Positions 29,715 through 42,119 are shown, numbered from the stretch's first letter. The stretch: DNA of 64,000 nt from Polytrichum commune (GCA_950295325.1 OX485808.1:748501-812500); one strand, 5' to 3'. Made by a program: numbers and translations. The notes: generated by a model not told the origin, from the letters alone.

Positions 29715-31250
29715 AAATATGTTGTCACATTTATAAATGTTTTCTCCCATAAATGTGGAGTCACGTTTTAAAGACTAAAGGAGAGGGTTTAGAGACTTCT
29801 AAGTTTTACAAAACAATGTTAGAGCTACAAACGGAAAAATGAATTAAAATTTTGAAGGACCGACAACGGTGGGGAATACTTGTCTACAACATTCAAATTT
29901 TTTTTGTTTAGACTATGGTATAGTTCACCATACAACTATTCCTTATACCCCTTAACAAAATGGTGTAGCCAAGTGTAAAAATTACACCATGATGGAGTGT
30001 GTAGCATGTTGACAAATGCCAACTCACCAAATATATTTTAGGCTAAAGCCATGTTCACAACCGTATACCTATAAAATAGATTATTCACCTCCGCCCTTAA
30101 AAATGAAACCCCTAAAGAAGTGTGGATGCGTAGAGAACCTAATATAGCCCACCTACATGTTTTTGGGAATAAAACATATTCTTACATCCCAAAGAAAAAG
30201 GAAGAAATCAAACTCAAAAACGCTTGAGTGCATCTTTGTCAGTTACAATGAGAATGTTACATATATACTATTTGTATAACCTTGATACAAAATTTGTCAT
30301 CATTAGTTGTAATGTAGCATTTAAGGAAGACATCCAACACCAAGGAGGAGCACAACTACCAGAAAATTATACATTCATTAACTTGCAATCTTTATTCTTG
30401 AAGAAGACTAGACTATAAAGCAAGATGGGCAAACTCCCCCACATGGCCAACACAAAAGAAAATGCCCCAACATAAGGGTTGTCCTTGCATCCATTTCAAA
30501 TCAAGACTCGGATTATGATAATTCAAAATATTACTATTCCAAAATAAGATTGTCTATTCCGAAGAAGTTCCGCAAGATGACCATCAAGCATCAACCTCCT
30601 CATTACGATGATCCACAAGAGAACGGTGCCCATCTCAAAGATTGATTGATTCTTTGGACCTTATCGAAGAATTATATTTTACCCAAGGTACATAATCCCA
30701 AACCGTCAAAGAGGCATTAAGTGGTCCCAATGCCCATGAATGGCGAAAGGCCGTTGATGCCAAGTATCAAGCTTTACTAAATGAATGAAACATGGACCCT
30801 TATTCAATCAACTCCCGGCCGTAAAACGGTTGGTTGTAAGTGGATCTTTAAAATCAAATGTAAATCTAATGGAAAAAATGACCACTATAAAACTAGACTT
30901 GTTGCAAAGGGTTATTCTTGAGTCAAAGGGATACACTACCATGATATTTTTTTCACCCATAGTCAAAATTACTACCTTCACGTCCTTTTGGCTATAGCGG
31001 TTGTATTCAATTTAGACATCCACCAAATGGATGTCATAACGGTTTTCCTTAATGGGGATTTCATAGAAATTATCTATATGGACCAACCAAAAGGATATGT
31101 CGTCAAGGGTATTGAATATTTTGTGTGTTTATTAGCTAAAGGCTTATATGGTCTTCGACGATATCAATGAGCATGGCATAAAAAGATAAACTCCTCCCCT
31201 ACCCAAGATCTAAAATAAATTCAAAGTCATGTCCGATAGCAACACCTACA

Positions 31251-31253
<3 letters not shown>

Positions 31254-31289
<36 letters not shown>
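31254..31289 (+). repeat. (AG)n microsatellite
   Basis: About 36 bases of alternating A and G within the reverse-transcriptase remnant. Confidence 0.95.
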
Positions 31290-31291
<2 letters not shown>

Positions 31292-32334
31292 ATTTTGGCT
31301 TTATATAGACATGATGACATTTTATTTAGCAACAATATAGATTTGTTGAAGCACACCAAAAATTTCTTATCTCACAATTTGAAATGAAATATTTTGGTGA
31401 GGTGCATTGTTATTTGGGTTTACAAGTCATATGCGATAGAGAAAATAGGACCATCCACTAGAGTCAACCAAAATATTTAGAAAATGTACTTGAGTGGTTT
31501 AATATACAAAATTGTAAACCTTCATTTACACTTATGGAGGCCAATGTTATCTGTTCAAAAGACATGACCCCCGAAACATCCAAAGAAAAGAAATCCATGG
31601 CCAACATTCCATATCGAAGAGTGGTAGGATATTTGGTATATGCCATGATCTGTACCTGGCCAGAGATTGCATTTCCGGTTGGTACCGTAAGCCAATATGT
31701 AGAGGACCTAGGTGTCCAGCATTGGAGCATCATCAAACGAATTATGAGGTACCTACATGGTACCGCTACTCATGGAGTATATTATGGTCCAAACACAAAT
31801 GGAGACACTCAAGTGGTCGGGTATTGCGATTCTGATTGGGTGGGTGAATTGGATGGCTGTAAATCAACAACCGGGTATTGTTTTTAATTAGGCCAAGGGG
31901 CCAACAGTTGGAATGGTAAAAAACTACCAATGGTAGCCCTTTCAAGTACAAAGGCATATAATATGGCTTCCACAAATGCAACGAAGGAAGCTATATGGCT
32001 TTAACAACTTTGTAAGGATATTGGTTTTCACCAAGTTAAACCAACAAACATTTATTTTGACAACCAGGTTGTATCACTTTAACTCGAAATCCTAAGTTCC
32101 ATGATAGAAAGAATCATGTGAAAATTCATCGTCACTTAGCACGCGAAAAAGTGCTTAGTGAAGAAGTGGAAATCAAATATTGCAACACAAAAGAGCAACA
32201 CGTGGATTTCTTTACAAAAGGCGTACCTCGACCTAAACACAAGTTATGTAAACTTAAGCGTGGAGTTACAAGTACAAAGGGGGAATAGTGAGTAGCTAAA
32301 TTATAAAATACAAAGGAAGTGTAGAAATGTATGT

Positions 32335-32631
32335 ATAATTTAAGCAACATAATACATATACTCATACAAATATAGATAATGGTACATGTATGTGTCTATT
32401 GACATAGATCAACCCCCTCAAGAGTCAAAGGCTACATAGAAGGAGTGTGACCTTTTATGAGCCAATAAGACATGTAAAGACACATGCATTGATGTGCTAT
32501 TCAAAGGTATTTTTTTCCTATGTAATAAAAGCACTATCCTATTGAAAGCTTACCTTGTCTAAGATTATCTAATTAGGTGACTAGGTTTTAGTACATTATA
32601 TATTGGCATGTGTAAAGTCTAGCATTTAACA
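32335..32631 (+). repeat. Copia 3' LTR
   Basis: It matches the 5' LTR over its length with many substitutions and ends TTTAACA at 32631. The 5' boundary is approximate. Confidence 0.78.
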
Positions 32632-33934
32632 AAGACTTTGAAGATTTTGTGGAAAAGTCAAGGACATGGAGGACAACTCAAAATAAATCGAGATCGATTG
32701 TAAGGCACCCTCTCCCAAGTTATTTAGGATATGAGTCCATCTTTCTTTGAGCCTCCCTTCCATGGCATTTGTTACTACATTTTTGTTGTCGTACCCCTTT
32801 CAAGGTTGGTTGTAGCCTCTAAAGGTTTTTGGGAAGAAAGGATGGAGTCCCTATCACTCCAAAAAACCAAATTTGCAACTAATGTACTTATAGAAGAGCT
32901 CCAAGGTTGTCTTTGTCAACTTGTTGAATTGTGTCCTTTGATGTGGAGGGAGTCATTGCCATCTTTGTAGAGGGAGTCTTTAGCAACATAAGCGAAATAT
33001 CATAGAAATGAGCCATAGCGAAAGCATTTTGCACGAAGCTGATTACTAACAGAAGATTCCAAGGTTCAAGTGCAGAGTGTAACAACTTATAATAAATTTT
33101 TTCCACCTTAAAAGGTCGTCCACAACACTGATTTTACTTATAATGTTGTGATCAAGATTGATTGTTCATAAAGAGCTTGTATAAAGATTATGTACATTTT
33201 GAAGAGATCACGACAATACTGTTGGAGAAGAAACAAGGTCTCACAATTCACATGTGAAGGCTCGAACTGTTGTTAGACGATCCTTTTCCCAGTTCTTGGG
33301 ATTCACGGCAAAGTTGAATTTGCAGCGTCGTTGCGCCGTTTCGCTCCAGCAATAGCAGTTTGCACGAAGTTGATTTCTTTAACTATTATTGTGGACACAT
33401 TTGCAGAAAGAAAAGAAAAGAAAAAATAACGCCCGTATCTTCATGGCGGTTTCACTTTGAAAATGAAATCCGAGTCAATTGCTTGGACACATTTGCACAT
33501 CCTAAGTCAGGTGTCACGTTCATTTCCCTTTGTCTATGCAGAAGCTTAGAGGTTATATAGGATCGGACAAAGTTCAAAATGTGTTATAGGATCAAAGAAA
33601 GTCCCAAAAATCGACCCCCTTTCCTTTGTGTACACAGAGGGTCCTAGGATGTGCACTATGTAGGGGGCTTGGAATGCCTCCCAGGTTCCTATGATAGAAG
33701 TCTTTGGACTGATTTCCATTCATTAGTTACTGTTACACGTAGGAAGTTCATAAACTAATCTCATTTACTTCATGTAATCACCCCCCCCCCCCCCCTCTAC
33801 GTCATTAAGTTTAATATAGAGATATCCCTTGTCTAGATTGATTTCAACAAACCTTGTGCCGGGATGAGGTTGCTAAACTTTTTGAATGAATACGTGCTTG
33901 TAGGTGTTGTGACAATGCGAGCTTACCATATTGC
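32632..33934. other. Gene-free stretch between transposons
   Basis: Only short ORFs with no recognised domain. A C15 run lies at 33781-33795. No element ends were assigned. Confidence 0.35.
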
Positions 33935-35322
33935 GGGTTGGTTTACACTATGGACCATGAAGTCAGACTAGGGCATTGTAAGAGCGTTGATTGGATGTTG
34001 AACTCGTCCTGGGACCACTTTGGTTTACACTAAGGAAAAAATGGCAGAGGGAACCATGGAGTTTGAGGTGCCCAAGATATAAATTTTCAAGGCCTAATAA
34101 ATGCACTGACGTGGTCCAACGCGTTTTGCAGTGAGAGAGGCAGGAGAGGTGCTATGGTAAGGAAAGGCAAGGGGCCCATGGCAAAGAAATGCCGTTATAA
34201 TATTTTTTATTGAAACCTTTTTGGGGGCTTTAAATACAACTCTTCCCACTAGGTAAGGCTCACGAGGGGCACTTTTCAACATCTATGTGATGTAATGAAT
34301 TTTGAGAAGCAAGTTCTTCCATGCCCTATCCCTTAAACTTGCTCCCACATGTTTCATCAAATAATGTGGGACATCTAGAATTCAAAAACTTGAGTCCATA
34401 TTTGTTTTTCTGGTCTACCAACTATATTTTTTGGAATTTGGGGGCTTGTAATATTACATGCCCCAATTATTTTAAGAACTACAGTTGCAAATTAAAAAAT
34501 AAAATTTTTTAGTCGTTTAGCGACTATAGATCAAGGTGGTCAAAAGAACCGCAATGGGAACATGATTGAGGTTTTTTTTCGCATAGTTTTTTACTATACT
34601 AAATAGGATATTTAGTGTTTGATACACTAAATAAAAACACATACACTAAATATCAATAACCCTATGAAAGTAAGTAACGTTAAATGTAAACTCAAACACT
34701 AAATTTCAACTATGGTAGTATGTGGAAGTTACTTGTTTTAATTTAGTGTTGGTAAAAAAATTATAACAATGATAAAAGGAGAATTCCAACATATCTTCTA
34801 GCAAATCTTGTAACACCAATTATCAAAAAATTGAAAATTAGTGTTGAGCAAGGTATGGTGATAATAACTTTAGATATAATCAAACACTAAATATCTTATT
34901 TAGAGTAGTGACAACACAAGGTACATGTCACATGTAAATTACATTGAACATGTACATATTTTATTGCTCATTTTTTTTGTAAAAAATGTTGTGAGAAGAT
35001 TTGCAAGCCACATCTTCGACACATTTAACAAGAAGTGAAGACGAGTGAAGCCCAAGAGAAGACAAGAGAATGGTCAAACTTGATTTTATTTTTTCAAAAC
35101 TACCCTTTTTGGGGATGTATTAAAAAAAAATCTGCACTTTCACTTTTTGGTGCATGGTCATTCTTCTTGGTCCACATTCAGTTTACATCTAGTGAGGGGC
35201 CCAAAGCTTTCAAAACTAATTTCTCAAGAAGTCAGACCATGGAAATTGGACCGTGAACTTAGACCATTGAAAAAGGCCCTCTTCCATGGTGTGACTTCAT
35301 GGTCCATAGTGTAAACCAGCCC
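33935..35322. mobile_element. Harbinger-like element with GGTTTACACTATGGACC termini, copy A (1388 bp)
   Basis: The left end GGGTTGGTTTACACTATGGA and the right end, GGGCTGGTTTACACTATGGA on the minus strand, both continue CCATGAAGTC, giving inverted repeats of about 30 bp. The related copy at 47931 is preceded by TAA and starts GGGCCGG, which supports PIF/Harbinger. The 3-bp flanks here are TGC and TGA. It contains an inner block (about 34589-34914) with its own TACTAAATAGGATATTTAGTG inverted termini, also present in copy B. No transposase. Confidence 0.8.
34589..34914. repeat. Inner MITE-like block, copy 1
   Basis: The left end ACTATACTAAATAGGATATT runs into TAGTGTTTGAT, and the right end ATCAAACACTAAATATCTTA into TTTAGAGTAGT; these are inverted copies of each other. 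The same block exists freely at 35421-35755 and partially at 48339-48434. Confidence 0.75.
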
Positions 35323-35420
35323 TGAGCAAGCTCTAGAGATTAGACAAGGTATTCCAAGTTACTTGTGCGGATGCCTTCTATGCGATGGATTTAAAAGTCA
35401 ACATGTTGCCATCGTCGAAA

Positions 35421-35755
35421 CTCACTACACTAAAGAGAATATTTAGTGCTCAATACACTAAATACGAACGCATACACTAAATATCAATAACCCTACGAAA
35501 GTGAGTAACATTAAATGTAAACTCAAACACTAAATATCAACCATGGTATTATGTGGAAGTTACATGTTTGAATTTAGTGTTAATAAGGATATGAACAAAA
35601 ATGATATAATAAGAGAGGTGGCCGTAGGGAAGGTAGCAACACGTTTATGTCTAACACTAATTGTCAAGGAATTGAAAATTAGTGTTGATCAGGGTAGGGT
35701 GGTAACAACACTAATATATAATCAAGCATTGAATATCCTATTTAGTGTACCAAAA
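35421..35755. mobile_element. MITE with TACACTAAATAGGATATT termini, copy 2 (about 335 bp)
   Basis: The ends CTACACTAAAGAGAATATTT and, on the other strand, TACACTAAATAGGATATTCA are near-inverse. The interior matches 34589-34914 (CATACACTAAATATCAATAA, CTCAAACACTAAAT, ATGTGGAAGTTAC). No clear target duplication. Confidence 0.7.
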
Positions 35756-36270
35756 ATTCGGTCGGGACTGTTACCTTCCTGAACCACTCTTGGTAAGAAA
35801 CGGAACTATTTTGTTTTTAAGTACTCAACATTACCGATGGCAAATTGTTCTTACTCAAAACATTCTCCCACACTTATATATGAATCTAGAGATACAAGTA
35901 CATTGGTTATCCCAATTAGTGTGTGTTACTATTTAGAGTTCCGTAGTGCAATAACGGCTCACTCATGAGCTCAATTTTGACAAAGGAAAGTTCAATTCAG
36001 TTGCCATATTGGGAAGTGAGTTATTGGCCCATGGGTCCCATGCTCATTCTTCGGCGCAATGTGGTTTTCTTTTGTATTTGAAATTTCTAGCCGATATGTT
36101 GTTGTAGGGTCATTTTTACGTGTGTTTGGAAATAAAATATTGATGTATAAGTAATTCTGCGACAGAAGCTTCTAGTGTAGCATGTGTTGGATGCTATGCA
36201 TTGTGAGAATAACTCAGGTGAGAACAAAGCACTTGCACCTTCGTCCACTTGGAAATGGCGACAAATATTT

Positions 36271-36962
36271 AAAAGCTTGGAAAATTGTCAAAATAACTAT
36301 AGTTAATTAGATTTTTTCTATACATTTTAGGGAACAACTATAGTTAGTTAGAAATTTTTCAAACCGATTTGAAAAACAACTATAGTTAACTAGAAAAGTT
36401 TTAGACAACTATAGCTTGAGAGTCTCAAAATTTGTAAGGAGCCAACCGGCAAGTTCTTTCGTTTATCTCAAAAAATGAAATGAATATATATTACAATAAC
36501 TTTTTCAAGAGACCTTACGTAAGAATCAATGCTTGTCACCCATGCCGGCCCATCCCAAGAAGGAATAGAACCCATTATGCTCTAAGTTATACCCATTATT
36601 ATTGTTCCTTGCGGTAAATGAACCCATTAAACTCTAAGTTACTTATAGATAATGAAGTCATGCTCATTGGGTGTTGATTGAGTCCGAGTCACAAATGGAA
36701 TCAAGTCTCAATTTTTAAATTTTGAATAAAAGAAAAGGAAAAGATATAGATACTCTAAATTGTCATGATACCATACTGCATGTTGCGCTCAACTTTTGTT
36801 AACTACATATAAACTATAATTAACTAGATATATTAGTAGACCAAAATGAAAAAAACCATAATTAACTACATTTTTTGGCAGCTCAAATCACGGACAACGA
36901 TAGTTACGAAAGGCAACCAGTCAACTAACAGTTGAATCAGTTGGTTAGTTGTCCAAGGTCTT
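36271..36962 (+). mobile_element. CAGACCTTGG-family hAT element, copy 2 (692 bp)
   Basis: The left end is decayed (AAAAGCTTGGAAAATTGTC); the right end is TTAGTTGTCCAAGGTCTT. The flanks AAATATTT (36263-36270) and AAACATTT (36963-36970) agree at 7 of 8 positions. The subterminal regions repeat AACTATAGTTA and TTAACTAGA, as in the other copies. Confidence 0.85.
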
Positions 36963-37439
36963 AAACATTTATGCCCAAATGCACCGTGGGGGTTGACCAT
37001 GGAAAGAGAGGGAAGAGTTTACGTCGATTTAGAATCTCCCTCGAACTACGTCGGTTCGCTTTCGACAAAGGTTCAAGATGGCAAACTTCGAGGACTAAAA
37101 ACTCGTGAATTTCGTGTTCTTCTTCATCAGGTTCTTCCAATGTGCTTGAGGAGCGTTGGAAACGCAAAGGTCGTCGGGCCAGTGATAAGGGTGAGTCGGC
37201 TGTTCCAAAAAAAAAAAAAGTTCAAAAGTGGTGGATGTAGATGATGTAGATGCCTAGCAAGAAACGGTAGAGGACATAGCTGAAACCATCAGATAGATAG
37301 AAACTCCAACCCCTTTCAAGCAAGGGGTCGGCATGAATAAAGTGTCCGTTCGTAATGCCAATGACCCGATGCCCACTGGACAAGGGGACATTGGGACAAT
37401 ACTACTCTCCCCTTTCGAGGATGGACACTATAGTGACAC

Positions 37440-37665
37440 ACTATACAAGTTCCTAGCTAGCCACTAGTGCCTTGAAGATACCGGACATGGTATCCCCCCA
37501 AAGGGCTTTGAGGTACCCATACAACAAGGTCCAAGGACCCCCACCATAGTTGGGTGGACTAAGGTGGTGAGCACCACGCCGGCATGGGGAATAGAACCCA
37601 CAACCTCCTCATTGGGGGGTCATGAGCCCTAACCACCAAGCCAAGGCCCGTGGTGCCTCTGAAAC
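37440..37665 (-). mobile_element. SINE with tRNA-like head
   Basis: On the minus strand from about 37660, a tRNA-like head shows an A-box-like TGGCTTGGTGG and, about 38 bases on, a B-box-like GGTTCTATTCC (consensus GGTTCRANNCC), the two parts of a pol III promoter. The body that follows (about 37530-37575) is shared with the 5S-headed element at 1460-1777. No intact tRNA fold or poly(A) tail is evident, and the left boundary is uncertain. Confidence 0.65.
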
Positions 37666-37861
37666 CATCATATGTAGCTTGCAGAAAGAATGTCCACCTT
37701 CTACCTTCTATTCTCGTAATTACAAATGCACCTGCCTCTACATGCCTGTCCAAACTAGGTGGACGTTCCCTTTTGAGAGAGGTACATGAAAGGCTTAAAA
37801 CAAAGCTAAGTCGGAGGGTAGCATCATAACATTATTCAGATCCATAATAGTTTCATGTGGG

Positions 37862-38058
37862 TGGTCCGAGATGACCTTAACCTACCGGATGATGGTGGAG
37901 AGATACCCAAATCTCAAGGGAGAGGTTGGCGGTTCGAATCCCGGCTGTGAAATCTCCTCTCTACTTGACGGAAAACTTGTCAGGTGGTCAACTGCCTCCT
38001 GTGCGTTGGCATTGGCCTGTCGGCCTTCTGTCTCAAAAAATTAAAAAAAAAAAAAAAA
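37862..38058 (+). mobile_element. SINE with exact B box, poly(A) tail and target duplication
   Basis: About 197 bp. It contains the exact B box GGTTCGAATCC (37931-37941) with a weaker A-box candidate upstream, and ends in A-rich sequence with a run of about 17 A. ATGTGGG flanks it on both sides (37855-37861 and 38059-38065). The same MITE at about 28310-28325 shows the site without the SINE, confirming the ends. Confidence 0.9.
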
Positions 38059-38065
38059 ATGTGGG

Positions 38066-40271
38066 ACTGACATTATATCCATGGAATATTCTCCACATTC
38101 AAAGTCGCACATGGTTATGCACATTGGCTCCTTTAAACAAGTACGTGTCGACTTTTACCCTTCTCGCTGAGAGAGCATGGGATGACAAGGAACAACCGGC
38201 CATGTATGATGAAAACTTGGAGGGATTGAAGAAGACTCACTCGATGACAAAATAATTCATGAAACAAATCGTTTGTTTTGGACAACACGGTCCACGTGCA
38301 ACCATATCGGAGGTATGTGTAAATTGCGTGGTTGTCTAAGTTCCTTTGTATGCAACAAGCCTAAATGTTGTGAAAATGCACTCTACAGTGATAGCGTGAG
38401 AGGCGGTTGGACATTCAAATGTATTTTGTCTGCATAAACTCATAAGTGAACAAAGTTGATAGGACAAAGACTTGGTACTTTGAGAAAGTGTTTAAAGCAT
38501 TCCTCAATTTTTGTTATATGACGAAAGGCGGGGCCGGAAGGCACTGCGACAAAGTATTCAAATCATTATGCAATGTCTCCATAATTCAATGTGGCAATGG
38601 ATACTTCGACACCCCGAAGTTGAACAAGCGTTCAACTTTACACATGCAGTAGATGAACATGTCCATAGCATAGTACCTTGTATATTTTTGATTCAAGCCT
38701 AATGATTGGTCATCAATTTGTTAGAGCTATTGTAGTGTGAGCCAATACTAGTGACCAAGTGTATGTTGTAAACTAAATAATAAATCCACCAAACAAGATG
38801 CAACGTCCTCCACATTTTGCAAAGACCACTATCAATGTATGGTGGGCTCATGGTCAATTTGGACAATATAATTTCAACCGATAACACTAGGTAAATTCAA
38901 ACTGGTAAATACATTGGTGTTCATTTGGTAAGCATCAAGGGTTTCATCCCGATTTCATTCTCAAACATTAACATTGTGGGTGGAATCGGTGTGGGAATTA
39001 TTTGGTTATTTATTTTAGAGATCACGCTCTTAAAAAATCTTAGAGGCCCAGAAGTGGTTGCATTTTTTTTTGTTATAAGTAGTCTCTAAAGGAAAAAATC
39101 AGTTTGTAGGGTTAGTGTTTTTTAAAATTATCTGTTTTCTTAAGCTTTCATATGAAATTGGTAATGTTCTATCTCATTGATGTGTTAGGAGGAGAACAAG
39201 GTTAGAGATGATGCATATTTTGTTGCTAAAGTAAATTAAATAGTATGGAGATTCTAAATCACTCCATGACTAAGGTTATCATGTTCAAATTTGAACAACA
39301 TCAAACACAACAAGTATATGCTATGCACTATGTATATATAATCGTGGAGAAGAAATGGGTGACAAACTATGGAAGTTGTGAGCCATTCGTCCTCCTCAAC
39401 CATGTTAGCAAACACAACATGATTATGACTACCTTAATGAATTCAAGCAAAAATCGGACCAATTGAACTTGGCAAAACGACACAACTTTTACTTTGCAAT
39501 AATACCCATGTGGGGCTTGAGGGGGTCTTAACACCTCAACGAATGCAAAGATGGAGTTTCTTAGAGCGTTAATGCGAAGACCTTGGGATTGCTATTTTCA
39601 AACAACAAACACATACCACAACGCTCACCACCTCAATCTTCATGATGTGTCCTCTCTTCATTGGACACGAGCACAACACATATAGAAAGTAGCAAGCGAC
39701 CTCACAATATGGTGAACGCTACGTTCGACATCATATACATGTCGCCTTGCCACAATATGCACTAGTTTATCATGGAAGGCGATGGATGACAAACTACAAA
39801 AGCAGGAGTTATTCATCCTCCCCAACCTCAATACTTTAAAACGTATCCGGATCATAACCAGTGAATGAATCTCGAAAAATTGGATGAAGACACTAGGAGA
39901 TGATGGCCCCAGAACCCCACGTCCTCATCGAGATCTCAAGCAGGGCCTAAAGTTGGTTGAGACCCGGAATCTGAGGACCTCGATGGGGATGTGGGGCGGG
40001 GGCAGGGGCAGTAGTGCGAGTGGGGCCCGCCATGTCATTTGGCCATTCCTGCTCTATTGATTCAGGTCTCGGGAAGATTGTAGCGCAACATTTGTATGTA
40101 CATACAAGGAATGGCAGCGGGGATGTGCCGCCGATGGCGCAGTGTTTGCGGGGACGGGATTCCCGTCGCCGAGGGCTCCCTAGTGATGGCTGGATGACCC
40201 GAATCGGTGCACAATTGCGCAAACGGTAGCCAAAATGGCCCTGTGAGTAAGAAACGAGCACGCAGAGCAGA
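38066..40271. other. Gene-free stretch
   Basis: Several ORFs of 60-110 codons lack recognisable domains. Segments at about 39285-39420 and 39710-39850 look like diverged copies of each other at protein level (both have a (V/M)TNY motif after a basic RRW/KKW). 39960-40260 is notably GC-rich, with CpG-containing words. Confidence 0.35.
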
Positions 40272-40279
40272 GAGGATTC

Positions 40280-41290
40280 CAGACCTTGGACAACTGCCAA
40301 AATAACTAAAGTTAACTAGATTTTTTTCAAAGCATTTTAGGGAACAACTATAGTTAACTAAAAAAATTTCAAACCCATTTGAAAAACAACTAAAGTTAAC
40401 TAGAAAAAATCAAGACCAAATTCAAGAACAACTATAGTTAACTAGAATTTTTTTTAACAACTATAACTATGTATCTAACTATAGTTAACTAAAAAAAAAC
40501 TTCAATAAAAACTTTAGTCAATTGTAGTTATGAAATATAAACATCAAGCCTCATATTCTTCATCTGCCTCAATGTTGTCTTTATCTTCATCGTTGGTGTC
40601 GTATTCCGACATAACTGGTCGCTTAGGAATAAAATTCTCCCATTGCTAGTCAAGCTTGACTACCTCAGATACGTCAGAACAAAGTAAATGCTTGTTCATC
40701 TTTAGGAACATGCTGACTTCAATTAAACCTGCTCGCAAAGAATATCGCTTTGGAGCAATGACATCATTCATACCACCAAGATCGCATTCCAACCCGCCAG
40801 TTGATCTCACTGTGTTGAGTTCCTCCAAGCTTGAGCATTCAAGTAAAGATCTATTGCACTTTAACTAGTAACAAAAGATCCTAACAGTGCACATTATGCA
40901 AACACAAGAGTTTGAAGCCTAATCCACCACCACATCGATGACTTGAGTTAGTTGACACAATGAAGCATAGATACCTTGCTTGCTCCAGATTGTCGAGTGT
41001 GCTCTCAAGAGGCTCCAGACCAAAAGGAGGAGAAGCTTCAAGATATACTAATTATTTTGAAAACCATTAGCCTTTAGCCCTCATTCCTCGTCATCCTACC
41101 ATAATTTCAGGCTGCACTTAATGTTAGTTAACTAGATATAACTATAGTTAACTAGATTTTTTGGTAGTTTGAATTCAAAACAACTATAGTTAACTGGATT
41201 TTTTGACCGGTCAAATCGTGAACAACTGTAGTTACGAAGGGCAACTAGTTAACTACTAGTTGATTTAGTTGGTTAGTTGTCCAAGGTCTG
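40280..41290 (+). mobile_element. CAGACCTTGG-family hAT element, copy 3 (1011 bp), best preserved
   Basis: Perfect 16-bp inverted termini CAGACCTTGGACAACT, with a perfect 8-bp target duplication GAGGATTC (40272-40279 and 41291-41298). Subterminal arrays of AACTATAGTTAACTAGA-like words occur on both sides. The interior carries a short transposase-like remnant on the minus strand, so this is a deletion derivative rather than a pure MITE. Confidence 0.96.
40555..40828 (-). pseudogene. Possible C-terminal hAT transposase remnant
   Basis: The minus-strand reading from 40828 contains RAGLIEVSMFLKMNKHLL, a stop at about 40646, then WENFIPKRPVMSEYD and an acidic tail. The 'R.S..E...FLK.N' pattern and acidic end resemble the extreme C-terminus of hAT transposases. 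Its position inside a hAT element supports this. The rest of the protein is absent. Confidence 0.45.
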
Positions 41291-41573
41291 GAGGATTCCC
41301 GAGGGATTACTCAATAGATCGGCCATTGCGAAACAGTAAGGGCATGCATTAGGGCGGAGGTAAGTACAAGTGGAAGTGGAATGGAGAGAGGTTGGAACGA
41401 TCTGTGGTGCGTGGACGGTGATTCCCGTGTCAGATTTGAGGGGGAGATGGTGAAAAACGGCAGGCGTGGCGACGGTTGAGATAGGAGACCTCTTGTTCGG
41501 AGAGCTTAAACATTCTGCTGAACCTAAGCTTCTCTTCGAGGTGCAGTGTACATACATCGAGGACGTTTGATGT

Positions 41574-42090
41574 GATGCGAGATTTGTGGCGGAGCAAGAC
41601 GGAGAAGATCTTGTTAATGCGCGAGGAGTGTTGTTCGGACGGAGAACATTGGAAGTAGCTGAAGTTGCTGTGTTGTACGGTTACAGTTGTAGAGGACAGG
41701 GGATTTGGATTGGACCCAGATTCAAGGTGGAGGACGAGGAAGATTTCAACATGCGCACATCGTTAAGGTTGGGAGCGTATGAGATGCAACAACGCTGTGT
41801 GAGGTTGTGCATGTTGTGGAATGATTGAAAATTAAAAGACGGAGATGCATTTGTGGCGGAGTAAGACGAAGATCACCTTGGTAATGCTTGAGGAGTGTTG
41901 TTGGGAAGCAAAACATTGTAGCTGAAGTTTCTGTGTAAGTGGAAAGAAGAGCATTGTAGAGAACAGGGTATTTGGGCCGAGATGGAGGCGGAATAAGAGG
42001 AAGATTGCAACATGCGCACATCACTAAGGCTTGGGAGCGTGTGGGAGGAATGATGTAATTGGACATGAGAATACGGAGATGCATTGCGGC
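41574..42090 (+). repeat. Tandem duplication of about 265 bp just upstream of the EXO70 exon
   Basis: Unit 1 (about 41574-41838) and unit 2 (about 41843-42090) share TTTGTGGCGGAG, GAGGAGTGTTGTT, GTAGCTGAAGTT, GAGAACAGGG-like, AACATGCGCACATC and TGGGAGCGT. The copies have many differences. No shared ORF. Confidence 0.8.
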
Positions 42091-42119
42091 GATTTGCGAC
42101 AAGGTTGAAGTGAAGAGGA

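Larger units (their letters stand above)
28641..32270 (+). pseudogene. Copia pol remnant: integrase, reverse transcriptase, RNase H
   Basis: A GAG-pre-integrase region (WHRRMGHPSLHKL-like, about 28980-29020) is followed by the integrase start (VKSDICSPNQ, YGGARYF at about 29175-29229). It resumes after the hAT insertion with VTFINVFS. Reverse transcriptase includes MDVITVFLNGDF (about 31027-31062) and KGLYGLRRYQ ending in a stop at 31168. The usual YVDD catalytic box is damaged at about 31300. RNase H has YCDSDWVGELDGCKSTTGY at about 31825-31880. There are many stops and shifts, and an (AG)n run interrupts the reverse transcriptase. Confidence 0.88.
25488..32631 (+). mobile_element. Old Ty1/copia retrotransposon with three nested insertions
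   Basis: Two diverged LTRs of about 295 bp flank gag, integrase, reverse transcriptase and RNase H remains in the copia order. A primer-binding site follows the left LTR and a purine-rich run (CAAAGGGGGAATAG, about 32274-32287) lies before the right LTR. Insertions at 26173-27857, 28288-28442 and 29230-29714 each interrupt the coding remains. Divergent LTRs and many stops show it is long dead. Confidence 0.9.

Noticed and set aside
37862-37960. Functional tRNA gene
   Set aside because: It has an exact B box but no cloverleaf. It is the head of a SINE with poly(A) and a target duplication.
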